Below are positions 23,970-31,642 of a stretch of DNA of 64,000 bases, in pieces. Both the position numbers and the translations under genes were made by a program. How positions within the stretch are numbered: the first letter of the stretch is position 1; the number at the start of each line of letters is the position of its first letter. Source of the DNA: Mesorhizobium sp. M2E.F.Ca.ET.219.01.1.1 (lineage in GTDB: Bacteria > Pseudomonadota > Alphaproteobacteria > Rhizobiales > Rhizobiaceae); the NCBI RefSeq assembly GCF_004016445.2, contig NZ_SADT02000005.1:124001-188000 (forward strand). Direction: 5' to 3'. The notes under the pieces are model-generated. The model was not told the DNA's origin. It did no database searches and saw only the letters and a list, made by a program, of their open reading frames with translations.

Positions 23970-26900
23970 GGTTCGCGCATTTCTTCGTCGACCGCCCAAT
24001 CTTCGCGTCGGTCGTTTCGATCGTCCTGCTGATCCTCGGCGGCATTGCTTATACCCAGCTACCGGTCGCGCAATATCCCGAGATCGCGCCGCCGACCATC
24101 GTCGTTCGCGCGCAGTATCCGGGCGCCGACGCCCAGACGGTCGCAGCGACGGTGGCAACGCCGATCGAGCAGGAGATCAACGGCGTCGAGGGCATGCTCT
24201 ACATGTCGTCCTATTCGTCGGGCGACGGGTCGATGGCGCTCACCATCACCTTCAAGCTGGGCACCGATCTCGACAAGGCGCAGGTGCTTGTGCAGAACCG
24301 CGTGTCGGTCGCCGAGCCGCGCCTGCCCGAAGAAGTCCGCCGCCTCGGCATCACCACCACCAAGAGCTCGCCCGACCTGATGATGGTCGTGCACATGTTG
24401 TCGCCCGACAACACCTACGACCAGCTCTACGTCTCGAACTACGCCCGCTCGCGGGTGCGTGACATACTGCTCAGGTTAGACGGCGTCGGCGACCTCATCA
24501 TCTTCGGCGAACGCGAATATTCGCTGCGCATCTGGCTCGATCCGGAAAAACTGTCCGCCCTGGGGATGACCTCGGGCGATGTGGTGCAGGCGCTGCGCGA
24601 CCAGAACGTCCAGGTGTCGGGCGGCTCGATCGGCGCGCCGCCGACCGGCACCGGCACGGCGTTCCAGTACACGGTCACCACGCAAGGCCGCTTCAACGAC
24701 GCCCGCGACTTCCGATACGTGATCGTCAAATCGACCGACGACGGCCGCCTGATCTCGCTGCAGGACGTGGCGCGCATCGAGCTCGGCGCCAAGGATTACG
24801 TCACCAACTCCTATCTCAACGGCAAACCGGCGGTGGCGCTCGCCATCTTCCAGCGGCCGGGCACCAATGCGCTCGCCGCGGCCGCGGAGATCCAGGACAA
24901 GATGAAGGAGCTTTCCCGCGACTTCCCGAAGGGGTTGAGCTACGACATCGTCTACAATCCGACCGAGTTCGTCGCCGAGTCGATCCAGGAGGTCTACAAG
25001 ACGATCCTCGAGGCGATGCTGCTGGTCATCATCGTCATCATCGTCTTCCTGCAGTCGTGGCGCATGGCGATCGTGCCGATCGTGGCGATCCCCGTGTCGC
25101 TGATCGGCACGCTGGCTGTGCTTTACGCCGCCGGCTTCTCGCTCAACATGCTGACGCTGTTCGGCCTCGTTCTGGCGATCGGCATCGTCGTCGACGATGC
25201 GATCGTCGTGGTCGAGAACGTCGAGCGCAATATCGCCAGTGGGCTGGCGCCCAATCCGGCGTCGCACCTCACAATGAACGAAGTCGGGACGGCCATCATC
25301 GCGATCTCGCTGGTGCTGATAGCCGTGTTCGTGCCGACAGCCTTCATCCCCGGCATTTCCGGGCAGTTCTACCTGCAGTTCGCGATCACCATCGCGGTGT
25401 CGACGGCGATCTCGGCATTCAATTCGCTGACGCTTTCGCCGGCGCTGGCCGCACTGCTGTTCAAGCCGCACCACGCCGCAGCGGCGCCGCCGCGCTTTTT
25501 CCTGGCGCGGTTTGGACGCGCGCTCGCCGACGGGTTCAATCGCGGCTTCGACAGGGTCGCCCATTGGTATTCGAGCATCATTCGCGTGCTGGTCGGCTCG
25601 TGGATAACGATCGCCGCCATGCTGGCGGTTTTCGCGGCCCTGATCTCCGCCACGGTCTACATGGCGCAGGTGGTGCCGCGCGGTTTCATTCCGTCGCTCG
25701 ACCAGGGCTATGCGATCGTCGTCGTCCAGTTGCCGGACGGCGCCTCGCTGTCGAGGACCGATGCTGTCATCCAGCAGGCGTCGCAGATCATTCAGAAAAC
25801 GCCAGGCGTCGACTACGCAGTCGCCTTCGCCGGCTTCTCCGGCGCGACCTTCACCAACGCCAGCAACCAGGGCGTGATCTTCGCCAGGTTCAAGCCGTTT
25901 GACGAGCGGCTGAAAGCCGGCCAGTCGGCGACCAAGGTCATCGGCAATCTGTTCGGCAGCCTGCAAAGCATCAAGGAAGCCTTCATCATAGCACTGCCGC
26001 CGCCGCCGATTCGCGGCGTCGGCAATGCCGGCGGCTTCAAGCTGCAGATCCAGGAGCGCAACAGCGCCGACATGCGGCAGATCCTGGCGCTTGCCTACGA
26101 GATCGCCGGCAAGGCCAACAAGACGCCGGGGCTGATGGGCGTGTTCACCACGTTCTCCGCGTCGAGCCCGCAATTCTTCCTGGCGATCGATCGCGACAAG
26201 GCGCGCATCCTGAACGTGCCGATCCCCAACATCTTCGAGACGCTGTCGATCAATCTGGGCACGGCCTATGTCAACGACTTCAACGCTTTCGGGCGCGTCT
26301 ACCAGGTGCGGGCGCAGGCCGACCAGGCGTTCCGGCTCGATCGCGCCGACATCTTGAAACTGAAGGTTCGCTCGGCGACCGGCGCGCTGGTTCCGCTCGG
26401 CACGTTGATCGAGATCCGCGACGTCACCGGCCCAGCGCTGGTCCAGCGCTACAACATGTACGTCTCGGTGCCGCTGCAGGGCAACGCCGCGCCCGGCGTT
26501 TCCACGGGCGACGCGCTGGCATTGATGGAAGGGATTGCGGCAAAGACGCTGCCGGCGGGTACCTCCTATGAATGGACCGAGCTCGCCTATCAGGAGCGCA
26601 ACACCGGCAATGCCGCAGTCTATATCTTCGGACTGTCGGTCCTGTTCGTATTCCTGGCGCTGGCGGCGCAATATGAAAGCTGGGTGCTGCCGTTCGCCAT
26701 TGTGCTGGTGGTGCCGCTCGGCGTTCTCGCGGCGTTGCTCGGCGTGACTTTCCGAGGGCTGGACAACAACATCCTCGTGCAGATCGGCCTCATCGTGCTG
26801 ATCGGGCTTGCCGCCAAGAACGCGATCCTGATCGTCGAATTCGCGCGGCAGGCGCAGGAACGCGGCCTGTCGGCCGCCGAAGCTGCCGTCGAAGCCTGCC

Positions 26901-27169
26901 GGCTCAGGCTGCGGCCGATCCTGATGACCGCGTTCGCGTTCATCCTCGGTGTCGTGCCGCTGATGATCGCAACGGGCCCGGGCGCGGAAATGCGACAGTC
27001 GCTCGGCACCGCGGTGTTCTCTGGCATGCTCGGCGTCACCTTCGTCGGCCTGTTCCTGACGCCGGTATTCTACGTCACGCTCAGGTCGCTGTTTTCAGGG
27101 CGCAAGCCCCGTGCCGAAGCCGAGCCTTCGGGGCCGGCGGAGGCGCCATCGGAGACGCCCGCCGAGTAG
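23966..27169 (+). CDS. RND multidrug efflux transporter (MexF/BepG-like)
   Basis: A 1067-residue AcrB-family proton/drug antiporter, the normal length. The N-terminus RFAHFFVDRPIFASVVSIVL is typical. The proton-relay aspartates are in GIVVDDAIVVVENVERNI (TM4) and the relay lysine in LIGLAAKNAILIVEFARQ (TM10). Two large periplasmic loops (about 35-335 and 570-875) form the porter and docking domains. It exports hydrophobic drugs or plant compounds with the upstream adaptor. No outer-membrane factor or TetR-type repressor gene lies next to the pair, so those parts must come from elsewhere in the genome. Confidence 0.96.
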   Translation: MRFAHFFVDRPIFASVVSIVLLILGGIAYTQLPVAQYPEIAPPTIVVRAQYPGADAQTVAATVATPIEQEINGVEGMLYMSSYSSGDGSMALTITFKLGTDLDKAQVLVQNRVSVAEPRLPEEVRRLGITTTKSSPDLMMVVHMLSPDNTYDQLYVSNYARSRVRDILLRLDGVGDLIIFGEREYSLRIWLDPEKLSALGMTSGDVVQALRDQNVQVSGGSIGAPPTGTGTAFQYTVTTQGRFNDARDFRYVIVKSTDDGRLISLQDVARIELGAKDYVTNSYLNGKPAVALAIFQRPGTNALAAAAEIQDKMKELSRDFPKGLSYDIVYNPTEFVAESIQEVYKTILEAMLLVIIVIIVFLQSWRMAIVPIVAIPVSLIGTLAVLYAAGFSLNMLTLFGLVLAIGIVVDDAIVVVENVERNIASGLAPNPASHLTMNEVGTAIIAISLVLIAVFVPTAFIPGISGQFYLQFAITIAVSTAISAFNSLTLSPALAALLFKPHHAAAAPPRFFLARFGRALADGFNRGFDRVAHWYSSIIRVLVGSWITIAAMLAVFAALISATVYMAQVVPRGFIPSLDQGYAIVVVQLPDGASLSRTDAVIQQASQIIQKTPGVDYAVAFAGFSGATFTNASNQGVIFARFKPFDERLKAGQSATKVIGNLFGSLQSIKEAFIIALPPPPIRGVGNAGGFKLQIQERNSADMRQILALAYEIAGKANKTPGLMGVFTTFSASSPQFFLAIDRDKARILNVPIPNIFETLSINLGTAYVNDFNAFGRVYQVRAQADQAFRLDRADILKLKVRSATGALVPLGTLIEIRDVTGPALVQRYNMYVSVPLQGNAAPGVSTGDALALMEGIAAKTLPAGTSYEWTELAYQERNTGNAAVYIFGLSVLFVFLALAAQYESWVLPFAIVLVVPLGVLAALLGVTFRGLDNNILVQIGLIVLIGLAAKNAILIVEFARQAQERGLSAAEAAVEACRLRLRPILMTAFAFILGVVPLMIATGPGAEMRQSLGTAVFSGMLGVTFVGLFLTPVFYVTLRSLFSGRKPRAEAEPSGPAEAPSETPAE

Positions 27170-27285
27170 CGCAACCGCGACCTCCAGGGTCCTCGCTTGC
27201 GATGTCTGCGTTCAGGACGCCGCGAAGCTGATCTCTACGGACGAGATGAGGCCGGCAAGATCCCGCGGATGTCAAAAGCGGACAT

Positions 27286-27717
27286 TCACGTCGACATGGG
27301 CACGATCACGACATTGATGTTGCCTTGTGTCGCTTTGGAGTAAGGACAAATCTCGTGGGCTTGATCCACCAGAATTTGTACGACATCCCGCTCCACACCC
27401 GGCACGGCGATATTCAGTTGGACACTGAGAAAGTGGCCGTTTTCTCCGTGGTTCAGATTCACCTCGGCCTCGATGCTCACCCCTGCAGGCAGCGCGATTT
27501 TTCGCTCGTGTGCCACAGATGCGATTGCGCTTGCGAAGCTGGCCGACCAGCCGGCTGCGAGCAATTGCTCCGGATTGGTGCCTATACGCGCCGATCCGGG
27601 CACCGAAAGCCAGATGTCCAGAAGGCCGTCGGAACTGCGCGAGGCGCCATTTTCGCGGCCGCCCGCAGTTGCGGTCCTGGCCGTGTAGACAACCCTCGCG
27701 ATGCGGCTCATGGGCAT
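27286..27717 (-). CDS. Ohr/OsmC-family protein lacking the peroxidatic cysteine
   Basis: A 143-residue protein aligning with organic hydroperoxide resistance (Ohr) proteins: the N-terminal VVYTARTATAGGRENG, the active-site helix NPEQLLAAGWSASFASAI and the C-terminal CPYSKATQGNINV. Ohr normally has NPEQLFAAGYAACF, where the last Cys is peroxidatic. Here that position is Ser (codon AGC), while the resolving Cys in CPYSKAT remains. Classical thiol peroxidase activity is therefore unlikely. It is last in a minus-strand row after the glyoxalase-fold gene (216-bp gap). ATG 27717 or 27711 is possible. Confidence 0.85.
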   Translation of the reverse strand: MPMSRIARVVYTARTATAGGRENGASRSSDGLLDIWLSVPGSARIGTNPEQLLAAGWSASFASAIASVAHERKIALPAGVSIEAEVNLNHGENGHFLSVQLNIAVPGVERDVVQILVDQAHEICPYSKATQGNINVVIVPMST

Positions 27718-27933
27718 TCTTCTTCTGGCAGCGGTGACCGCCGGGGGTGGTTACCGCTAACTCGATCAGGCATCGACCTCGATAACAGCATCAACGAAGG
27801 CCCGCGGCGGAGGTCATGGACTGCGCCAAATTCGTGCCCCTTGGAAAACCGGCAATCGGAGCCCGATTGCCATTACAAGCGCCTTCGATGTTGTCGCGCG
27901 AGCGGTTCGAGTGCGCACTGCGCGCCCAACCTT

Positions 27934-28599
27934 TCAGAGCGGAAGCTCGGTGCCAGCCTGCTCCGCCACCATGTACTCGGCGTACCAGTCCGGCCAGTTC
28001 TCATCACGCTGGCCGCCTGTCCGCTGCTCGTGCTCGCCATGAGCCACAGATGCACGCCGCAGTGCGGCCGCGAGTTCGACCGACGACATAAATGTGGCGC
28101 CGTCAGCGTCGACGCGGCCTGGCGCTCGCGCAGTGACCTCCTGCAAAAGCCAGTTGTTTCCGGCCGGATCGTGGAAGGAAGCCCACGAGGCGTAGCTGCG
28201 TCTTTCCGGGTCAGGCCCGCTGACACGCCCTTTATCACCGGCATTGTGATACACTTCGCTCACATCGAGCCCGCGATCGGCGAGCTCGGCGCGTGCCGCC
28301 TCTATGTCCGACACAACGAGTTCACCAGCGGTTTCGAGAATGTCGAGCTCGATACGAGCATAGGGGCCCGGTGCAACGCCCGAGCCGAAGACAACCGAAC
28401 AGTTTGATCCAGGAGGCGTAAACTGGACGACATGAAATCCGTCGCCTGTAAGGTCGGCGTCCAGCCGCCAACCCAAACCTGTGTAGAACAGCTTGGCGCG
28501 CTCGACATCAGAAACTGGAATGACCACGACCTCGAGCTTCATGTCGTGGGGTTTTTGCGTCTCGACTGCGGTGTCGCGGCGGATAGTGGCAATCGTCAT
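27934..28599 (-). CDS. Glyoxalase/VOC-superfamily protein
   Basis: A 221-residue protein. The VOC beta-alpha-beta-beta-beta fold covers about residues 20-155 (MKLEVVVIPVSDVERAKLFY, GWRLDADLTGDGFHVVQFTP, and HDPAGNNWLLQEVTAR). A C-terminal tail of about 65 residues after the VOC domain (up to AEYMVAEQAGTELPL) is not part of the fold and looks like a short helical add-on. Possible roles are dioxygenase, isomerase or resistance protein; the substrate is unknown. The start has GCAGGAGGCAGAC in front. It lies 54 bp after the epoxide hydrolase gene in the same direction. Confidence 0.82.
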   Translation of the reverse strand: MTIATIRRDTAVETQKPHDMKLEVVVIPVSDVERAKLFYTGLGWRLDADLTGDGFHVVQFTPPGSNCSVVFGSGVAPGPYARIELDILETAGELVVSDIEAARAELADRGLDVSEVYHNAGDKGRVSGPDPERRSYASWASFHDPAGNNWLLQEVTARAPGRVDADGATFMSSVELAAALRRASVAHGEHEQRTGGQRDENWPDWYAEYMVAEQAGTELPL

Positions 28600-28653
28600 G
28601 TCTGCCTCCTGCGTTGAGTCTGATGGGAATGCTTCTTTGGCCCTTCGGTCGGT

Positions 28654-29970
28654 TCAGTTTCTTTGCCGCAGCGACCTGAAGGCAGCGCGCAACTCGGCGG
28701 AGAAGAGCTCCGGCTGCTCCCACGCGGCGAAGTGGCCGCCTTTGTCGACCTCATGGAAGTAGATCAGGTTGGGATAGGCGCGCCGGGCCCACGTCTCGGG
28801 GGCTTGATAGCCTTCCCCCGGAAAGACCGTGATGGCGACCGGCAGCGAGACTTCGTTCGTTTTTTCAGGTTGGGCAAAAACGGGACTGCGCCCGCCGCCG
28901 TACTCCCAGTAAATTCGCGCGGACGAGGTGGCGGTGTTCGTCAACCAGTACAGAGTTATGTCGTCCAGCACCTCGTCCCGTGACTTTTCAGGGTCGCTTT
29001 TGTCGTAGGTCCAGCCTGAAAAGCCCGGATGCCCGAGCATCCACGCTGCGAGCCCCACAGGGGAGTCATTGATGGCGTAGCCGATCGTCTGCGGTCGGGC
29101 GCCCATCATCGTGGCATAGGATCTATTCCCCATCTTGGCGGCCATGCTGAGCGCGTCGAATGCCGTGCGCTCCTTAGCCGTCAGGCCTGCCGGCGCTGGT
29201 CCGCCGGCGGCGAGCACAGCAGCTATCTCGGGAGGTACGACAGCCGGCAGGTTGACATGGATGCCAAGAAGTCCTGCAGGGGCCAGGCGGCCCATCGCAT
29301 TCGAAACGGGGGAGCCCCAGTCGCCGCCTTGGGCGACATATCTTGTGTAGCCGAGGCGCTTCATCAGCTCTGCCCAGGCTCGCGCGATGCGATCTGTATC
29401 CCAGCCGGTCTCGGTCGGCTTGCCGGAGAAGCCGAAACCCGGCAGAGACGGCAGTACGAGGTCGAACGCGTCCTCAGGGCTGCCGCCATGCGCGGTGGGA
29501 TCGGTGAGCGGGCCGACCGTTTTCAGCAGTTCCAGCACCGAGCCAGGCCAGCCATGCGTCATGATCAGCGGCAGGGCATGGGGATGTTTCGATCGAACGT
29601 GGATGAAGTAAATGTCAACGCCGTCGATCGTGGTCGTGAACTGAGGCAGGGAATTCAGCTTCGCTTCCGCTGTCCGCCAGTCGTAGGCCGTGCCCCAATA
29701 CTCGACGAGCGGCTTGATCTTCGCGAGCTGAATGCCCTGCGACTGGTCACCGACGGTCTCCCGGTCGGGCCACCGTGTTTCGGCAATACGACCGCGAAGA
29801 TCGTCGAGCGCCGCTTGCGGCACCTGAACTTTGAAGGGCCGGATCGAGCGATCCTCGACGGGATTTGCCAAGGCGGGCGCGGCGAGGGTGCAAACTCCAA
29901 ACGCCAGCGCACCGGTAGCGAGCACAATGCAAGTCGCAACTGCGGCAAGTGTCTTGATGAGAGGGTTCAT
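28654..29970 (-). CDS. Exported epoxide-hydrolase-like protein (Sec signal)
   Basis: A 438-residue alpha/beta-hydrolase of the microsomal epoxide hydrolase type, with an EHN domain (about 45-150, IRPFKVQVPQAALDDLRGRI). The oxyanion region is THGWPGS, the nucleophile Asp lies in AQGGDWGSPVSNAM and the catalytic His in DKGGHFAAWEQPELF. The N-terminus is a Sec-type signal (MNPLIKTLAAVATCIVLATGALAF..., cleavage near ALA-NP), so the enzyme should be periplasmic or secreted, which is unusual for this family. It lies 87 bp downstream of a paralogue that carries a different (Tat) signal. Confidence 0.87.
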   Translation of the reverse strand: MNPLIKTLAAVATCIVLATGALAFGVCTLAAPALANPVEDRSIRPFKVQVPQAALDDLRGRIAETRWPDRETVGDQSQGIQLAKIKPLVEYWGTAYDWRTAEAKLNSLPQFTTTIDGVDIYFIHVRSKHPHALPLIMTHGWPGSVLELLKTVGPLTDPTAHGGSPEDAFDLVLPSLPGFGFSGKPTETGWDTDRIARAWAELMKRLGYTRYVAQGGDWGSPVSNAMGRLAPAGLLGIHVNLPAVVPPEIAAVLAAGGPAPAGLTAKERTAFDALSMAAKMGNRSYATMMGARPQTIGYAINDSPVGLAAWMLGHPGFSGWTYDKSDPEKSRDEVLDDITLYWLTNTATSSARIYWEYGGGRSPVFAQPEKTNEVSLPVAITVFPGEGYQAPETWARRAYPNLIYFHEVDKGGHFAAWEQPELFSAELRAAFRSLRQRN

Positions 29971-30057
29971 TGCAGTCGCTCCCTTCGGAAGTTCGCTACG
30001 CGGCTATAGCAGGGCGGAAGATGACGCGCGTCCGGCGCGCCATCCCCCGCCGACACG

Positions 30058-31419
30058 TCAGGTCTGCAACGTCTTGAATGTTGCGCGCACTTCATCGGTG
30101 AAGATCTTCGGCTGTTCCCAGGCCGCGAAATGGCAGCCCTTGTCTGTGCGGCCGTAATGCAGAAGCTTCGGGAACGCGCGTTCAGTCCAGCTCTTCGGCG
30201 CCGTGTAGATTTCACTGGGATTCGCAGTGGCGCCGACAGGAATTGTGATGCCCTTGGCGTCGAAGAAGCCGGCCTTTGCCGTTTGCGTGTGCTCCCAATA
30301 GAGGCGCGCCGAAGAGATCGCCGTGTTCGTCAGCCAGTAGAACGTGATGTTGTCGAGGATGTCGTCGCGGGTAAGGCCCTCCGGCTCTCCGTCGAAGGAG
30401 CGGGCGATCAGCGCATAGCTATCCGCATCGTGATCGAGGATCCACGCCGCCAGGCCGGCCGGTGAATCGACGATCCCGTAGAGCGTTTGCGGACGAAGCG
30501 CCATTTCGTTGGCGTAGCCCAGGCCGTTCTTATAGAAAAACGCCACCTGCTCGTAGGCGCGCTTCTCGTCGGGGCCGAGATCGGCAGGGGGCGGGCCGCC
30601 GGAGGCAAGCGCCTTCACGATCTCGGGCGGAATCGTCCCCGGCATGTTCGTGTGGATGGCGACCAGCCCGGGAGGTGCGATCAGGGCCATCTGTTCGGTG
30701 ATAAGTGCTCCCCAATCGCCGCCCTGCGCGACGTACCGGTCGTAGCCGAGCCGCTTCATCAGCACGATCCACGCCCGCGCTATGCGTGGTGGATCCCAAC
30801 CGGTTTCGGTGGGCTTGCCGGAAAAGCCGTAGCCCGGCATCGACGGGATAACCACGTCGAACGCGTCGCCCTCGGTACCGCCGTGAGCAGTGGGATTGGT
30901 CAACGGATCGATGATCTTCAGCAGTTCAATGACCGAACCGGGCCACCCATGCGTGATGATGACAGGCAGGGCGCCCTCATGCTTGGATTTCACATGGATG
31001 AAGTGGATATCGAGGCCGTCGATCTCAGTGACGAAATTCGGGAGCGCCTTCAACCGCGCCTCGCATTTGCTCCAATCATATTCTGTTGCCCAGTACCGCA
31101 TGAGCTTCTGCATCGTGGCGAGTTGCACGCCCTGCGTTGGCCCTGCCGACGCCGGGGTCGACCAGATCCGCCGGGAGGCCTCGTCGGATACGAGCTCGCG
31201 CTCGGGCCAGCGCGTGGCCATGATGCGCCGGCGAAGCTCGGTGAGCTCTTCCTGCGGGAAGCCAACGGTGAAGGGGCGAATGCCATCGCTGGTTGATGCG
31301 GCGGCCTTTTGTGACGGGAGCAGGCTCGCGGCGCCTGCGGCGGCGATGCCGACTGCGGCAGTGCCCAAAAGTCGCCGGCGATCCTGGTCGATTGCTTCGG
31401 AGGTTCTGGTCGTGTTCAT
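30058..31419 (-). CDS. Exported epoxide-hydrolase-like protein (Tat signal)
   Basis: A 453-residue paralogue of the next gene in the row. It has the EHN domain (IRPFTVGFPQEELTELRRRI), THGWPGS, the nucleophile region AQGGDWGALITEQM, and the catalytic His in DKGCHFAAWEQPKIF. The N-terminus DRRRLLGTAAVGIAAAGAAS with a later AAAS is a twin-arginine signal, so it should be exported folded. It is first in the minus-strand row and is transcribed divergently from the large regulator, 223 bp apart. It would convert epoxides to diols, or act on a related ester or halide; the substrate is unknown. Confidence 0.87.
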   Translation of the reverse strand: MNTTRTSEAIDQDRRRLLGTAAVGIAAAGAASLLPSQKAAASTSDGIRPFTVGFPQEELTELRRRIMATRWPERELVSDEASRRIWSTPASAGPTQGVQLATMQKLMRYWATEYDWSKCEARLKALPNFVTEIDGLDIHFIHVKSKHEGALPVIITHGWPGSVIELLKIIDPLTNPTAHGGTEGDAFDVVIPSMPGYGFSGKPTETGWDPPRIARAWIVLMKRLGYDRYVAQGGDWGALITEQMALIAPPGLVAIHTNMPGTIPPEIVKALASGGPPPADLGPDEKRAYEQVAFFYKNGLGYANEMALRPQTLYGIVDSPAGLAAWILDHDADSYALIARSFDGEPEGLTRDDILDNITFYWLTNTAISSARLYWEHTQTAKAGFFDAKGITIPVGATANPSEIYTAPKSWTERAFPKLLHYGRTDKGCHFAAWEQPKIFTDEVRATFKTLQT

Positions 31420-31642
31420 GGGACTCTCCTAGGGTTGATGGATGCGATCTGCCCTGCTTGACGTACCCCTGGGAGGTGGAGTTAGCCCGTTATGCGTCGT
31501 GAGCCCGTGTTAGTCGCTGCCCCCCTGCCGCTTTTTTGAGCAAATAGGAAGCGCCAGGCAGTGGGACTCCCTATGGTGCGCGAGCGCTCCTTGACCTAAA
31601 CTGAAGCGCTGGGTGCAGGCGGCTCCCAAAAGAAGAGACGCC

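Noticed and set aside
24476..26671. Long minus-strand open frame (731 codons) opposite the RND pump
   Set aside because: An antisense shadow: runs of Asp/Arg/His/Gln repeats arising from the reverse of membrane codons, with no family match.
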